From: Pseudomonas sp. Leaf58
GTDB lineage: Bacteria; Pseudomonadota; Gammaproteobacteria; Pseudomonadales; Pseudomonadaceae
Assembly (NCBI RefSeq): GCF_003627215.1
Contig: NZ_CP032677.1
Span: 5,275,501 to 5,339,500 of the forward strand
Direction: 5' to 3'
DNA length: 64,000 bases
The notes beneath the pieces were generated by a model. That model saw nothing but the letters and a program-made list of their open reading frames with translations. It was not told where the DNA came from and did no database searches. How positions within the stretch are numbered: the first letter of the stretch is position 1; each line of letters starts with the position of its first letter. Shown piece by piece: positions 8,959 to 18,339 of the stretch. The translations under genes and the position numbers were made by a program.

Positions 8959-9138
8959 GGCGACTCTCCTGTTCAATGCAGAAAGTCTCGCCCCCGGCCC
9001 ATGACAAAGTCCTGAGCCAAACCTGAATTGTTGTTAAATCTGCACTGCTGGCCCTGGCTGTTTTGCCGATACCTTAAGATGCGTTTCGTATTCTTCTTCA
9101 GGCCGCTGCAGGCGGCCGGTATTCAAGGCGAAAGAGGT

Positions 9139-10116
9139 ATGCAGGTAAAACCCGCCCACCGCACCGTGGCCATGGTGCTGTTCAACGATGTGTTGTTGCT
9201 GGATGTCACCGGCCCCATGGATGCATTCGCCATCGCTAACCGGTTTTTGCCTGCAGAACGGCAATACCGGCTGCTTACCCTGGCCGAGGGGCAAGCAGCG
9301 GTACGCGGCTCATGCGGGCTGAAAGTGGTGGCCGACCTGCGCCTCGAAGACTTGCCAGAGGCCGTCGACCTGTTGCTGGTACCCGGTGGCCCGGGGGCCT
9401 ATGACATCGCCCTGCCCGGGATCGAGCGCTGGCTGCCCCAGGCCGTGCGTCGGGCCAAGCGCTTCGGTGCCATCTGCACCGGGGTGTTCCTGCTGGGCCG
9501 CGCCGGGCTGCTGGACGGCTACCGCTGCACCACCCACTGGAACTACGTGGAGCGCCTGGCACAGGTGTTCCCTGAAGCCAAAGTCGAGACCGAGCAGATC
9601 TACGTGATCGACCGCTGCCTGATCACCTCGGGCGGTATCACCGCTGGCATCGACCTGGCACTGGCGGTGGTGGCCGAGGACCACGGCAAGGCGCTGGCTC
9701 TGGAAGTGGCCAAGGTACTGCTGGTTGCCCGTCATCGCCCGGGCGGGCAAACACCCTACGGGCCGCTGCTGGCTGCGGTACCGCGGGATGATTCGCCGAT
9801 TGCCCGGGTGCAGGCGTACATCGTTGACCATATCGAGCAGGCGTTCACCGTGCAGAAGATGGCCGACCTGGTGGCCATGAGCAGCCGCAACTTCGCCCGC
9901 ACGTTTCAGCGCGAGGTGGGCATCACGCCGTTGCAGTACTTACAGAACGCGCGCATCGACCGGGCGCGCAAGCTGCTGGAAGGCAGCGACCTGCCGTTGA
10001 AGGTGGTGGCGGCGCAGTGCGGGTTTGGCAGTGACCGGCATTTGCGCAAGGTGTTCTGCGAACGGATCGGCATGACACCGGCGCAGTATCGGGCGCAGTT
10101 TGGTGGCAGTGAATAG
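9139..10116 (+). CDS. GATase1/DJ-1-like AraC-family regulator
   Basis: 325 residues. Start ATG at 9139 after AAAGAGGT. The N-terminal half is a DJ-1/PfpI (GATase-1-like) fold: VAMVLFNDVLLLDVTGPMDAF, LLLVPGGPGAYD, and AICTGVFLLGRAGLLDG with Cys at the nucleophile elbow. The C-terminal 100 residues are an AraC HTH pair (MADLVAMSSRNFARTFQREVG and LKVVAAQCGFGSDRHLRKVF, quoted in part). This is the FtrA/GbdR/CdhR type that usually senses small nitrogen compounds or stress signals. It is divergent from the short AraC gene; target unknown. Confidence 0.88.
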   Translation: MQVKPAHRTVAMVLFNDVLLLDVTGPMDAFAIANRFLPAERQYRLLTLAEGQAAVRGSCGLKVVADLRLEDLPEAVDLLLVPGGPGAYDIALPGIERWLPQAVRRAKRFGAICTGVFLLGRAGLLDGYRCTTHWNYVERLAQVFPEAKVETEQIYVIDRCLITSGGITAGIDLALAVVAEDHGKALALEVAKVLLVARHRPGGQTPYGPLLAAVPRDDSPIARVQAYIVDHIEQAFTVQKMADLVAMSSRNFARTFQREVGITPLQYLQNARIDRARKLLEGSDLPLKVVAAQCGFGSDRHLRKVFCERIGMTPAQYRAQFGGSE

Positions 10117-10122
10117 TGCGAC

Positions 10123-10168
10123 CTGCGCCGGCCGTTTCGCGAGCCTGCCCGCGAAGCGGCCGGCACAG
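10123..10168. repeat. REP palindrome
   Basis: Two 19-bp arms (10123-10141 and 10150-10168) are inverted copies with two mismatches around an 8-nt centre. It starts 6 bp after the AraC-type gene stop. Confidence 0.7.
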
Positions 10169-10291
10169 ACTGTCACCGTCATAGGGACAATGTGTCTTCC
10201 CGGCAGCAGATTGTCTGCCGCTGGCTTAACCCCCAGAATTGTCCGCCAAACTGATCTAACGCTGCCCCGGCAGCTCATGGAGTACGAGCCG

Positions 10292-12079
10292 ATGCCACAC
10301 GAAGGCAGCCTTCTGCAAACCGCGGTGATCTTCTTGCTTGCCGCTGTCCTCGCCGTCCCCCTGGCCAAGCGCCTGCAACTGGGGGCGGTGCTTGGTTACC
10401 TGCTCGCGGGCGTTGCCATTGGCCCACAGGCGCTAGGTTTGATCCGCGACACCGAAAGCGTGGCGCACATTTCCGAACTGGGTGTGGTGCTGCTGCTGTT
10501 CATCATCGGCCTGGAGCTGTCGCCCAAGCGCCTGTGGCTAATGCGCAAGTCGGTGTTCGGCGTCGGCACCGCCCAAGTGCTGTTGACCGGCGCGCTGATC
10601 GGCGCCATTGCCCTGTTTGGCTTCAACCAGACACTCCCAGCGGCCATCGTGCTCGGCCTGGGCCTGGCGCTGTCGTCCACTGCCCTTGGCCTGCAGAGCC
10701 TGGCCGAGAGCAAACAGCTCAACGCCCCGCACGGCCGCCTGGCATTTGCCATCCTGTTATTCCAGGACATCGCCGCCATCCCGCTGATCGCCCTGGTCCC
10801 GCTGCTGGCCGCCAGTGGCCCTGACACCAGCCATGGCGACAGCCTGGAGCATGGCCTGAAGGTGTTCGCCAGCATCGCCGTGGTCATCGTCGGGGGCCGC
10901 TATCTGTTGCGCCCGGTGTTCCGCACCGTGGCCCGCACCGGCCTGCCGGAGGTGTCCACCGCCACTGCGCTGCTGGTGGTGATCGGCACTGCCTGGCTGA
11001 TGGAGGAAGCCGGCATTTCCATGGCCCTGGGCGCCTTCCTCGCCGGCCTGTTGCTGGCCGACTCGGAATACCGTCACGAGCTGGAATCGCAGATCGAACC
11101 GTTCAAAGGCCTGCTGCTGGGCTTGTTCTTCATCAGCGTCGGTATGGGCGCCAACCTACGCCTGCTCCTGGAAATGCCGCTGGTGGTGCTGGGCCTGACC
11201 CTGCTGCTGGTGGCGGTGAAGCTGGTGTTGCTGATCGGCGTCGGCCGCCTGGCTGGCGGCCTGAACAGCGCCAGCGCGTTGCGCCTGGGCATGGTGTTGG
11301 CCGCCGGTGGCGAGTTTGCCTTCGTGGTGTTCAAGTTGGGCAAGGACCAGGGCCTGTTCGATACCCAAACCTACGACCTGTTGCTGATGACCATTACCCT
11401 GTCGATGGCCATCACCCCCCTGCTGATGATTGGCTGTGCCCGCGCTCTCAAGCGCCCGCAACCAGCGCGTGAAGTGCCCGAGCAGTACAAGCAGATCCAC
11501 ACTGATGCACCCCGGGTGGTGATCGTCGGCATGGGCCGCATGGGCCAGATTGTCGCGCGCATCCTGCGCGCCCAGAAGATCCCGTTCATTGCCTTGGAAA
11601 CGTCGGTGGATGCCATCGAGATGACGCGCATGTTCGAGCAGGTACCAGTGTTCTACGGCGACCCGCTGCGCCCCGAAGTGCTGCATGCAGCCAAGGTGGG
11701 TGAGGCGGAGTACTTCATCATCACCATCGATGACCCGGAAGCTGCCATTCATACGGCAGCGCGGGTTAAACGCCTGTACCCACACTTGAAAGTGCTGGCC
11801 CGCGCGCGTAACCGCCAGCATGTGCACAAGCTGGTGGATGTGGGTGCCGAGCCGATTCGCGAGACCTTCTACTCCAGCTTGGAGATGACCCGCCGGGCGC
11901 TGGTCGGGTTGGGCTTGAGTGATGAGCAGGCGGCGGACCGGATCAAGCGGTTTACCCAGCATGACGAAGAGGTGCTGGTGGCCCAAGGGCAGGTACGCGA
12001 TGACCGGGCCAAGGTGATGCAGACGGCCAAGGAGGCGCGGGTGGAGTTGGAGCGGTTGTTTGATTCGGATGCGGATTGA
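10292..12079 (+). CDS. kefB: CPA2-family K+/H+ antiporter, KefB/KefC type
   Basis: 595 residues, starting at ATG 10292 with GGAG 9 nt upstream. The first about 390 residues are a hydrophobic Na+/H+-exchanger-like domain with many membrane segments (LAVPLAKRLQLGAVLGYLLAG, quoted in part; LLLFIIGLELSP; LLFQDIAAIPLI; AAGGEFAFVVFKLGK). The C-terminal part is a TrkA-N/RCK nucleotide-binding domain (VVIVGMGRMGQIVARIL, YFIITIDDPEAAI). The length matches KefB/KefC (about 600), inner-membrane systems that release K+ under electrophile stress and are gated by glutathione adducts. No KefF/KefG-type partner oxidoreductase gene is adjacent, so the glutathione link is not shown here. Confidence 0.82.
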   Translation: MPHEGSLLQTAVIFLLAAVLAVPLAKRLQLGAVLGYLLAGVAIGPQALGLIRDTESVAHISELGVVLLLFIIGLELSPKRLWLMRKSVFGVGTAQVLLTGALIGAIALFGFNQTLPAAIVLGLGLALSSTALGLQSLAESKQLNAPHGRLAFAILLFQDIAAIPLIALVPLLAASGPDTSHGDSLEHGLKVFASIAVVIVGGRYLLRPVFRTVARTGLPEVSTATALLVVIGTAWLMEEAGISMALGAFLAGLLLADSEYRHELESQIEPFKGLLLGLFFISVGMGANLRLLLEMPLVVLGLTLLLVAVKLVLLIGVGRLAGGLNSASALRLGMVLAAGGEFAFVVFKLGKDQGLFDTQTYDLLLMTITLSMAITPLLMIGCARALKRPQPAREVPEQYKQIHTDAPRVVIVGMGRMGQIVARILRAQKIPFIALETSVDAIEMTRMFEQVPVFYGDPLRPEVLHAAKVGEAEYFIITIDDPEAAIHTAARVKRLYPHLKVLARARNRQHVHKLVDVGAEPIRETFYSSLEMTRRALVGLGLSDEQAADRIKRFTQHDEEVLVAQGQVRDDRAKVMQTAKEARVELERLFDSDAD

Positions 12080-12121
12080 GGGCTTCGAGTGCATGCCTGT
12101 AGAGTTGCAGCTCCCTTGATA

Positions 12122-12191
12122 TCGGTAAACCCGCTCCTACAAGGACCTCATAGCCCTGTAGGAGCGGATTTACCCGCGAAGAGGCCAGCGC
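12122..12191. repeat. REP element pair
   Basis: GGTAAACCCGCTCCTAC followed by the inverted CTGTAGGAGCGGATTTACCC, between the antiporter and the LysR gene. Confidence 0.7.
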
Positions 12192-12219
12192 AGGCAACCC
12201 ACCACTCGGAGACCGATAA

Positions 12220-13131
12220 TTGGAAGACCTCAACTCCCTCTACTACTTCACCCAGGTAGTCGAGCACGGTGGCTTCGCCCCGGCTGGCCGGGCGCTGGAC
12301 ATGCCCAAGTCGAAGCTCAGCCGGCGCATCGCCGACCTTGAAGACCGCCTGGGCGTGCGCCTGCTGCACCGCACCAGCCGCCACTGCTCACTCACCGAAA
12401 TTGGCCAGGCCTACTACAACCGCTGCCTGGCGATGCGCGTGGAGGCCGAGGGCGCGGCAGAGATCATCGAGCGCAACCGCAGCGAGCCACGTGGCCTGGT
12501 GCGTATCAGTTGCCCGACTACCCTGCTCAATTCCTGGGTCGGGCCGATGCTGACCCGCTACATGCTCAAGTACCCGCAGGTGGAACTGTTCATCGAGAGC
12601 ACCAACCGCCGCGTCGACCTGCTACACGAGGGCTTCGACATCGCCCTGCGGGTGCGCTTTCCGCCGCTGGAGAACACCGACATGGTGATGAAGGTGCTGA
12701 GCAACAGCACCCAATGCCTGGTCGGCCAGCCGCAGTACCTGGCGCAACTGCCCGACGGCTTCACCCCCCAACTGCTCGGCACGTTGCCCAGCCTGCACTG
12801 GGGCAGCGCCCAGCGTGAGTACCAGTGGGAACTGTTCCAGGGCGAGGACACTAGCCGCAGCATCCTCATCCCGCACACGCCGCGCATGGTGACGGACGAC
12901 CTGTTCGCCTTGCGCCATTTCGTGGTGGCTGGGGTGGGTATTGCCCACCTGCCGCGGGTGGCGGTGCGCGAAGACCTGGCAGCCGGGCGGCTGGTAGAAC
13001 TGATGCCGGGCTGGCACCCGCGTTGTGGCATCGTGCATGCGATTTTCCCGTCGCGGCGGGGGCTGCTACCGTCGGTGCGAGCGCTGATCGATCATCTGGC
13101 CGAGGAGTTTGCGGACTGCGACATGGCTTGA
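12220..13131 (+). CDS. LysR-family transcriptional regulator
   Basis: 303 residues. Start is TTG at 12220 (CGGAG 10 nt upstream; homology begins MEDLNSLYYF). The N-terminal winged HTH is visible (FTQVVEHGGFAPAGRALDMP, KSKLSRRIADLEDRLGVRLLHR, quoted in part), followed by a substrate-binding LysR domain. It resembles regulators of the DsdC/CrgA-like branch. The OprD-type porin gene follows 92 bp downstream on the same strand and may be co-regulated. Inducer unknown. Confidence 0.88.
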   Translation: MEDLNSLYYFTQVVEHGGFAPAGRALDMPKSKLSRRIADLEDRLGVRLLHRTSRHCSLTEIGQAYYNRCLAMRVEAEGAAEIIERNRSEPRGLVRISCPTTLLNSWVGPMLTRYMLKYPQVELFIESTNRRVDLLHEGFDIALRVRFPPLENTDMVMKVLSNSTQCLVGQPQYLAQLPDGFTPQLLGTLPSLHWGSAQREYQWELFQGEDTSRSILIPHTPRMVTDDLFALRHFVVAGVGIAHLPRVAVREDLAAGRLVELMPGWHPRCGIVHAIFPSRRGLLPSVRALIDHLAEEFADCDMA

Positions 13132-13223
13132 ATCTTGGGGCCAAAAAGCCCCCCAGCACACCCTTACAAGACCCCTGGCCTATCCTTCATCCACAGTCCC
13201 GGATCATCCCCCTCGGAGCCCCC

Positions 13224-14486
13224 ATGATCCGCGCCACTCACGGACCAGGCCGCGCCCTGCTCGCCACCCTCGCCCTGTGCCCGGCCCTCAGCCAGGCCGA
13301 AGAACCCGGCTGGTCGCTGCTCAGCCGTAACTATTTCCTGCACAGCGACTTCCGCTCGCCCTCCGGCAGCGGCCAGAACTACCGCCAGGAATGGGCCCAG
13401 GGCTTCATCGGGGAAGTCCGCTCCGGCTTCACCGACGGCACCCTCGGCGTTGGCATCGATGCCCATGGCTTTCTCGGCCTCAAGCTCGACGGTGGCCGCG
13501 GCCATGCCGGCACCGGCCTGCTGCCGCGCGACAGCGATGACCGCGCCGCGTCCGACTACTCCAGCGCCGGTGCCGCGCTCAAGCTGCGCCTAGGCAACAC
13601 CCAACTGCGCTACGGCGAAATGACCGTGGAAACGCCGGTGTTCGACACTGGCGACAAACGCCTGCACCCGGAATACGCCGCCGGCTGGTTGCTGGAGAAC
13701 AGCGACCTGCCCGACTGGCACCTGCAGGCCGGGCGTTTCACTGCCTTCAACAATCAGGACAACAGCTCCAGCCACGACGACTTCAGCGGCTACGGCGCCA
13801 CCACCAACCACCGTGCTATCAGCCTGGCCGGCGCCACGTTCACGCCCGCGGGCCCCTTCGGCGGCGCGCTGTACGCCGGGCAACTGGAGGACACCTGGCG
13901 CCAGGCTTACCTCAACCTCAACCTGGCCGAGGGCAACTGGCGCCTGGACGGCAATATCTACCAGACCAGCGACACCGGCAACGCCAGCGCCGGAGCAATC
14001 GACACCCTCGCCTACAGCCTGCTGGCCAAGTACCGCTTCGGCGCCCAGGCGCTGAGCGTGGCCTACCAGAAGGTCGAAGGTGACACGCCATTCGATTTCG
14101 TTGGCGGCGACTCCATCTACCTGGCCAACTCGATCAAGTACGCCGACTTCAACGGCCCCGGCGAGCGCTCGTGGCAGCTGCGTTACGACCTCGACTTCGC
14201 CACCCTCGGCGCCCCCGGCCTGAGCTTGATGGGCCGCTACGTCAGCGGCCGTGGCATAGACGGTAGCCACGCCCCGGCCGATGGCGCCTACGCAGGCCAG
14301 CAAGGCCAGGGTGGCAAGCACTGGGAGCGCGACATCGACCTGAGGTACGTGGTGCAGTCGGGCGCCGCCAAGGACCTGAGCCTGTCGTTTTCGCATGTCA
14401 GCCACCGGGCTAACCAGGCCCAAGCCGGCGATGACATCGACCGCATTTACCTGATCATCGAATACCCACTCAAAGGCAGCTTCTGA
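13224..14486 (+). CDS. OprD-family outer-membrane porin
   Basis: 420 residues from ATG 13224 (CGGAG upstream). The signal peptide is MIRATHGPGRALLATLALCP with cleavage after ALSQA. The mature part begins near SLLSRNYFLHSDFRSPSG, matching the OprD family start (NFYLNRDFR-type), and ends in IYLIIEYPLKGSF, a C-terminal beta-strand with final Phe as needed for outer-membrane insertion. OprD-family channels are substrate-specific for amino acids, peptides or aromatic acids. Its neighbours suggest uptake of a substrate of the adjacent hydrolase operon; that is inference. Confidence 0.88.
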   Translation: MIRATHGPGRALLATLALCPALSQAEEPGWSLLSRNYFLHSDFRSPSGSGQNYRQEWAQGFIGEVRSGFTDGTLGVGIDAHGFLGLKLDGGRGHAGTGLLPRDSDDRAASDYSSAGAALKLRLGNTQLRYGEMTVETPVFDTGDKRLHPEYAAGWLLENSDLPDWHLQAGRFTAFNNQDNSSSHDDFSGYGATTNHRAISLAGATFTPAGPFGGALYAGQLEDTWRQAYLNLNLAEGNWRLDGNIYQTSDTGNASAGAIDTLAYSLLAKYRFGAQALSVAYQKVEGDTPFDFVGGDSIYLANSIKYADFNGPGERSWQLRYDLDFATLGAPGLSLMGRYVSGRGIDGSHAPADGAYAGQQGQGGKHWERDIDLRYVVQSGAAKDLSLSFSHVSHRANQAQAGDDIDRIYLIIEYPLKGSF

Positions 14487-14500
14487 AGGCTGTGCAGCCC

Positions 14501-14536
14501 CTGTAGGCGCGGGTTTAGCCGCGAAAAGGCCGGCAC
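14501..14536. repeat. REP element (single)
   Basis: CTGTAGGCGCGGGTTTAGCC followed by GCGAAAAGGCCGGCA, just after the porin gene. Confidence 0.6.
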
Positions 14537-14544
14537 TGAAGAAA

Positions 14545-14575
14545 CAAAAAAGGGGCCAAAAAATGGCCCCTTCTT
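14545..14575. terminator. Bidirectional rho-independent terminator
   Basis: Stem GGGGCCA (14552-14558) with TGGCCCC (14564-14570), an A-tract before and TTCTTCG after, between the convergent porin and amidohydrolase genes. Confidence 0.75.
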
Positions 14576-14589
14576 CGTATCAGCTCAGC

Positions 14590-16563
14590 TTAGAACGCAA
14601 AGCACGAGCACCCCAGCGCCCCCCAGAAGCCCTGGAAGTCATTGACCGGCACGCTCGACTTGCGTGCCTTGTCATGGCTGTGGGCATGCACCCCGCAAGG
14701 CCCCGAGCACTGGTGCACGGCTGCAGCCAGCGACGGGGTACCGACGCGCCAGTGCCCTGGCACCTTGGCAACCGGTGACCACTCCGGCAGCACCGGTACC
14801 TGCGGTGGGCCAAGCTTGTCGAATTCCGCCGCGCCATACACCACCTTGCCATCGACCACGGTCAGCACCGATTCGATGCCCTTGATCGCTTCCTCATCAA
14901 CGCTGAAGAAGTCCAGCGACAATGCCGCCAGGTCAGCCAACTGGCCCACCTTGATTTGCCCTTTCTTGCCCTGCTCGCTGGAGAACCAGGCACTGCCCTG
15001 GGTAAACAGCTGCAGCGCGGTATCGCGGCTGAGGCCTTCCGGGTACAGCTCCATGCCACCGACGGTCTTGCCGCTGACCAGCCAGTACAACGAGGTCCAC
15101 GGGTTGTAGCTGGACACGCGGGTGGCGTCGGTACCGGCCCCCACCGGCACGCCCATATCGAGCATGCGCTTGATTGGCGGGGTTTGCTCGGCAGCCTTGG
15201 CGCCGTAGCGGTCGACGAAGTACTCGCCCTGGAAGGCCATGCGGTCCTGGATGGCGATACCCCCGCCCAGCGCACGCACACGCTCGATGTTCTGCGGGGT
15301 GATGGTTTCGGCGTGGTCGAAGAACCACGGCAGGCCGTTGAATGGGATGTCGCGGTTAACTTTCTCGAATACGTCGAGCATGCGCGTGATCGATTCGTTG
15401 TAGGTGGCATGCAGGCGGAACGGCCAACGCTGCTCGACCAGGTGGCGCACCACCGGCTCCAGCTCTTGCTCCATGGTTTGCGGCAGGTCTGGGCGTGGCT
15501 CGAGGAAGTCCTCGAAGTCGGCGGCAGAGAACACCAGCATTTCGCCGGCGCCGTTATGGCGCAGGAAGTCGGTGCCGCTGTGCAGCTTGACGCTGGAGGT
15601 CCACTTGCGGAAGTCGTCGAGCTCTTCCTTAGGCTTCTGGGTGAACAGGTTGTAGGCGATGCGCACGGTCAGCTGGTTGTTGTCAGCCAGTTCCTGGATC
15701 ACCGAGTAGTCGTCGGGGAAGTTCTGGTAGCCACCGCCAGCATCGATGGCGCTGGTCAACCCCAAGCGGTTGAGCTCGCGCATGAACTGGCGGGTGGAAT
15801 TGACTTGATACTCCAGCGGCAGCTTCGGCCCCTTGGCCAGCGTGGCGTAGAGGATCATCGCGTTGGGGCGGGCGATCAGCATGCCAGTCGGGTTGCCGAA
15901 CTTGTCACGCTGAATCTCGCCACCCGGCGGGTTCGGAGTGCTCTTGTCGTAACCGACGGCCTTGAGCGCGGCGCGGTTGAGCAGCGCGCGGTCGTACAGG
16001 TGCAGCAGGAACACCGGGGTCTCGGGTGCGGCCTGGTTGATCTCTTCCAGCGTCGGCATGCGTTTTTCGGCGAACTGGAATTCGTTCCAGCCACCAACCA
16101 CGCGCACCCACTGTGGGGTCGGCGTGCGGGCGGCTTGGTCTTTGAGCATGCGCAGGGCATCGGCCACCGACGGCACGCCTTCCCAGCGCAGCTCCAGGTT
16201 GTAGTTCAGGCCACCACGGATCAGGTGCAGGTGCGAGTCGTTCAGGCCGGGGATGACGGTGCGTTGCTTAAGGTCGATGATCTGCGTGGTGGCGCCCTTG
16301 TGGGCCATGGCCTCGGCGTCGTTGCCCACGGCGATGAAGCGGCCATCCTTGATGGCGACGGCGGTCGCGGTGGGCTTTTCACGATCAACGGTGTGCAGTT
16401 TGCCGTTGAACAGAATCAGATCGGCGGTCATGGAGCCTCCTTGGGTGGATGCGTAAGCGGAACCGGTAAAGGGCAATGCGGACCAGAGCGCGCCGGCGGC
16501 ACCGATCACGGTGCTGGTGGCGAGGAACTGGCGCCGGGTCTTATCGTTGCGGTCCTGGGACAT
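14590..16563 (-). CDS. Tat-exported YtcJ-like amidohydrolase (amidohydrolase_3)
   Basis: 657 residues from ATG 16563. The N-terminus carries a twin-arginine signal (TRRQFLATSTVIGAAGALW, ending near SAYA), so the folded metalloenzyme should reach the periplasm. The core begins MTADLILFNGKLHTVD, has the metal-binding GLNDSHLHL, and continues as the YtcJ/exoenzyme-regulatory-like amidohydrolase family, which hydrolyses amide or imine bonds; the substrate is unknown. The last about 60 residues form an extra tail with paired cysteines (HQCSGPCG and GCSCF), which I do not recognise. It is the last of four same-strand genes (YcaC, ABM, hydrolase, amidohydrolase), but a 236-bp gap with REPs separates it from the hydrolase. 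Confidence 0.85.
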   Translation of the reverse strand: MSQDRNDKTRRQFLATSTVIGAAGALWSALPFTGSAYASTQGGSMTADLILFNGKLHTVDREKPTATAVAIKDGRFIAVGNDAEAMAHKGATTQIIDLKQRTVIPGLNDSHLHLIRGGLNYNLELRWEGVPSVADALRMLKDQAARTPTPQWVRVVGGWNEFQFAEKRMPTLEEINQAAPETPVFLLHLYDRALLNRAALKAVGYDKSTPNPPGGEIQRDKFGNPTGMLIARPNAMILYATLAKGPKLPLEYQVNSTRQFMRELNRLGLTSAIDAGGGYQNFPDDYSVIQELADNNQLTVRIAYNLFTQKPKEELDDFRKWTSSVKLHSGTDFLRHNGAGEMLVFSAADFEDFLEPRPDLPQTMEQELEPVVRHLVEQRWPFRLHATYNESITRMLDVFEKVNRDIPFNGLPWFFDHAETITPQNIERVRALGGGIAIQDRMAFQGEYFVDRYGAKAAEQTPPIKRMLDMGVPVGAGTDATRVSSYNPWTSLYWLVSGKTVGGMELYPEGLSRDTALQLFTQGSAWFSSEQGKKGQIKVGQLADLAALSLDFFSVDEEAIKGIESVLTVVDGKVVYGAAEFDKLGPPQVPVLPEWSPVAKVPGHWRVGTPSLAAAVHQCSGPCGVHAHSHDKARKSSVPVNDFQGFWGALGCSCFAF

Positions 16564-16691
16564 GGTGTTCTCCGTCTGGGTGCGGCGGCGGCAGGCGCAA
16601 CTGCGGAGCATGCCGGTTGGTGCAGGGCCAAGGCTTGGATGGATGTGCGGTGGGTTGTAGAAGGTTAGCCTTGTTCAGGCTTTGTGCTGCC

Positions 16692-16797
16692 TGGGCCGGC
16701 CTCTTCGCGGGCAAGCCCGCGTCTAAAGGGTCAACACAAGGTCTGACGCTTGTACCGTACCCTGTCGGAGCGGGTTTACCCGCGAATGCCCCAGCAC
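16692..16797. repeat. REP element pair
   Basis: GGCCGGCCTCTTCGCGGGCA and the inverted GGAGCGGGTTTACCCGCGAA enclose about 40 bp, between the amidohydrolase and hydrolase genes. Confidence 0.75.
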
Positions 16798-16799
16798 AA

Positions 16800-17618
16800 T
16801 TACTTCTGCAAGAACGCCAGCAGGTCTTCATTCAGTTGCTGCGCATGCGTCACCGCAAACCCGTGCGGCGCCCCGGCATACACCTTCAGTTGCGCCCCGC
16901 GAATCAGCTCCGCGGCCTGCTTGCCGGTGGTCTCGAATGGCACGATCTGGTCGTCGTCGCCATGGATCACCAGGGTCGGCACATCGACCTTGGCCATGTC
17001 CGGGCGGAAGTCGGTCTCGGCAAACGCCGTCACGCAATCCAGGGTGCCCTTGATCGACGCCATCAGCGCAATGTTCAAGGTCTGCGTCTGCACGCCCTGG
17101 GACACCTGCTGCCCATGGTTCAGGCCATAGAACGGCGTGGCGAAATCGGCGATGAACTGCGCCCGGTCGGCACGCAAGCCGGCCTTGATACCTTCGAACA
17201 CCGACAGGTCGACGCCTTCAGGGTTATCTTCACGCTTACCGAACACCGGCGTTACCGCCCCCAGCAGCACCAGCCCGGCTACCCGCTCGCTGCCGTGACG
17301 GGTGATGTAACGGCTGACGTCGCCGCCGCCCATCGAGAAGCCCACCAAGGTCACTTCACGCAGGTCGAGATGCTCGATCAGCTGGGCGATGTCATCGGCG
17401 AAGGTGTCGTAGTCGTAGCCGCTCCACGGCTGGCTCGAACGGCCGAAGCCCCGCCGGTCGAAGGCGATAGCGCGGTAGCCGCGGCTGGCCAGGAACTCCA
17501 TCTGCGAATCCCACATGTCAGCATCCAGCGGCCAGCCGTGGCTGAACAGTACGGGCTTGCCGGTGCCCCAGTCCTTGTAATAGATCGAAGTGCCATCGCG
17601 GGTAACGAACGTGCTCAT
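16800..17618 (-). CDS. Alpha/beta hydrolase, cofactor-free haloperoxidase-like
   Basis: 272 residues, the usual length of cofactor-free (non-haem) chloroperoxidase-like esterases. Oxyanion-region motif SHGWPLDADMW, nucleophile elbow GFSMGGGD with Ser, acid in VIHGDDDQIVP, and His in GAPHGFAVTH. In this family the enzymes are esterases or perhydrolases; peroxidase activity is a side reaction. It follows the ABM gene by 39 bp on the same strand. Substrate unknown. Confidence 0.9.
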   Translation of the reverse strand: MSTFVTRDGTSIYYKDWGTGKPVLFSHGWPLDADMWDSQMEFLASRGYRAIAFDRRGFGRSSQPWSGYDYDTFADDIAQLIEHLDLREVTLVGFSMGGGDVSRYITRHGSERVAGLVLLGAVTPVFGKREDNPEGVDLSVFEGIKAGLRADRAQFIADFATPFYGLNHGQQVSQGVQTQTLNIALMASIKGTLDCVTAFAETDFRPDMAKVDVPTLVIHGDDDQIVPFETTGKQAAELIRGAQLKVYAGAPHGFAVTHAQQLNEDLLAFLQK

Positions 17619-17657
17619 GTCGGTATCTCCTTGAAAATGTCGAGGTAAAGGCCTGGC

Positions 17658-18224
17658 TCAGCCGCGCAGCCAGTTGGCGCAGCGGCGGGTTACCCAAGGC
17701 ATGATGAAGAACACCACGGGCAGGATGACGAACAGGTTGCCGACCAGGTTGCCGATGATCGGGCCGCCCAATTGCGGGAAGCGTGCGAACAGCGGCGCCA
17801 GCAGCGGTGGAATGACCATGGTCATGGGGCAAATCACCAGGTAGGTCAGCAGCGCCTGCTTCCAGCGCGGCGGTTGCGCTGCGCGGGTGCTCGGCGGGGT
17901 GAACCAGAACTCCGGGTCGTCGTGCACCTGGGTCTGGTCACCGCCTTCGAGCAGCGGCAGTACTTCGTTGACCAGCGCCTGGCGCTCGGCCGAGTTGACC
18001 CAGGCCTGCAGCAGGCTGGCATCGGCGAAGCGCACCACGGTGGTGAAGTGCAGCCCGCCGTCGTCAGGGCGAATGACGTTGACGTCCAGGTGCCCCGGCT
18101 GGCGGCGCGCGGTGCTGACGGTGCGCTTGAGCCACGCTTCGTAAGCCGCCAGCGACGCAGCACGTACCTTGTGCTGAATGACCAGGGTCACCACGTTGCG
18201 GTTGTCTTGGAGTGCGGTGTTCAT
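17658..18224 (-). CDS. ABM-domain protein with C-terminal membrane anchor
   Basis: 188 residues from ATG 18224 (AAGGAA upstream). Residues about 10-105 match the antibiotic biosynthesis monooxygenase fold (VTLVIQHKVRAASLAAYEAW, RQPGHLDVNVIRPDDGG, HFTTVVRFADASLLQAW). After a proline-rich link come two hydrophobic stretches (LLTYLVICPMTMVIPPLLAP and NLFVILPVVFFIMPW) that should anchor it in the inner membrane. ABM proteins oxidise small aromatics or quinols, or act in stress responses. It is probably part of an operon with the alpha/beta hydrolase. Confidence 0.8.
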   Translation of the reverse strand: MNTALQDNRNVVTLVIQHKVRAASLAAYEAWLKRTVSTARRQPGHLDVNVIRPDDGGLHFTTVVRFADASLLQAWVNSAERQALVNEVLPLLEGGDQTQVHDDPEFWFTPPSTRAAQPPRWKQALLTYLVICPMTMVIPPLLAPLFARFPQLGGPIIGNLVGNLFVILPVVFFIMPWVTRRCANWLRG

Positions 18225-18339
18225 CGGCGTTCCTTGGGATGAGCTTGCCCGCATCCACTGTGCAACGGTGAACGGGCGCTGGATTGGACAGGTGTGCTGC
18301 TGTGCGGGGGCACCGACTGGCGGTGCCCGGGCAGTTGGC

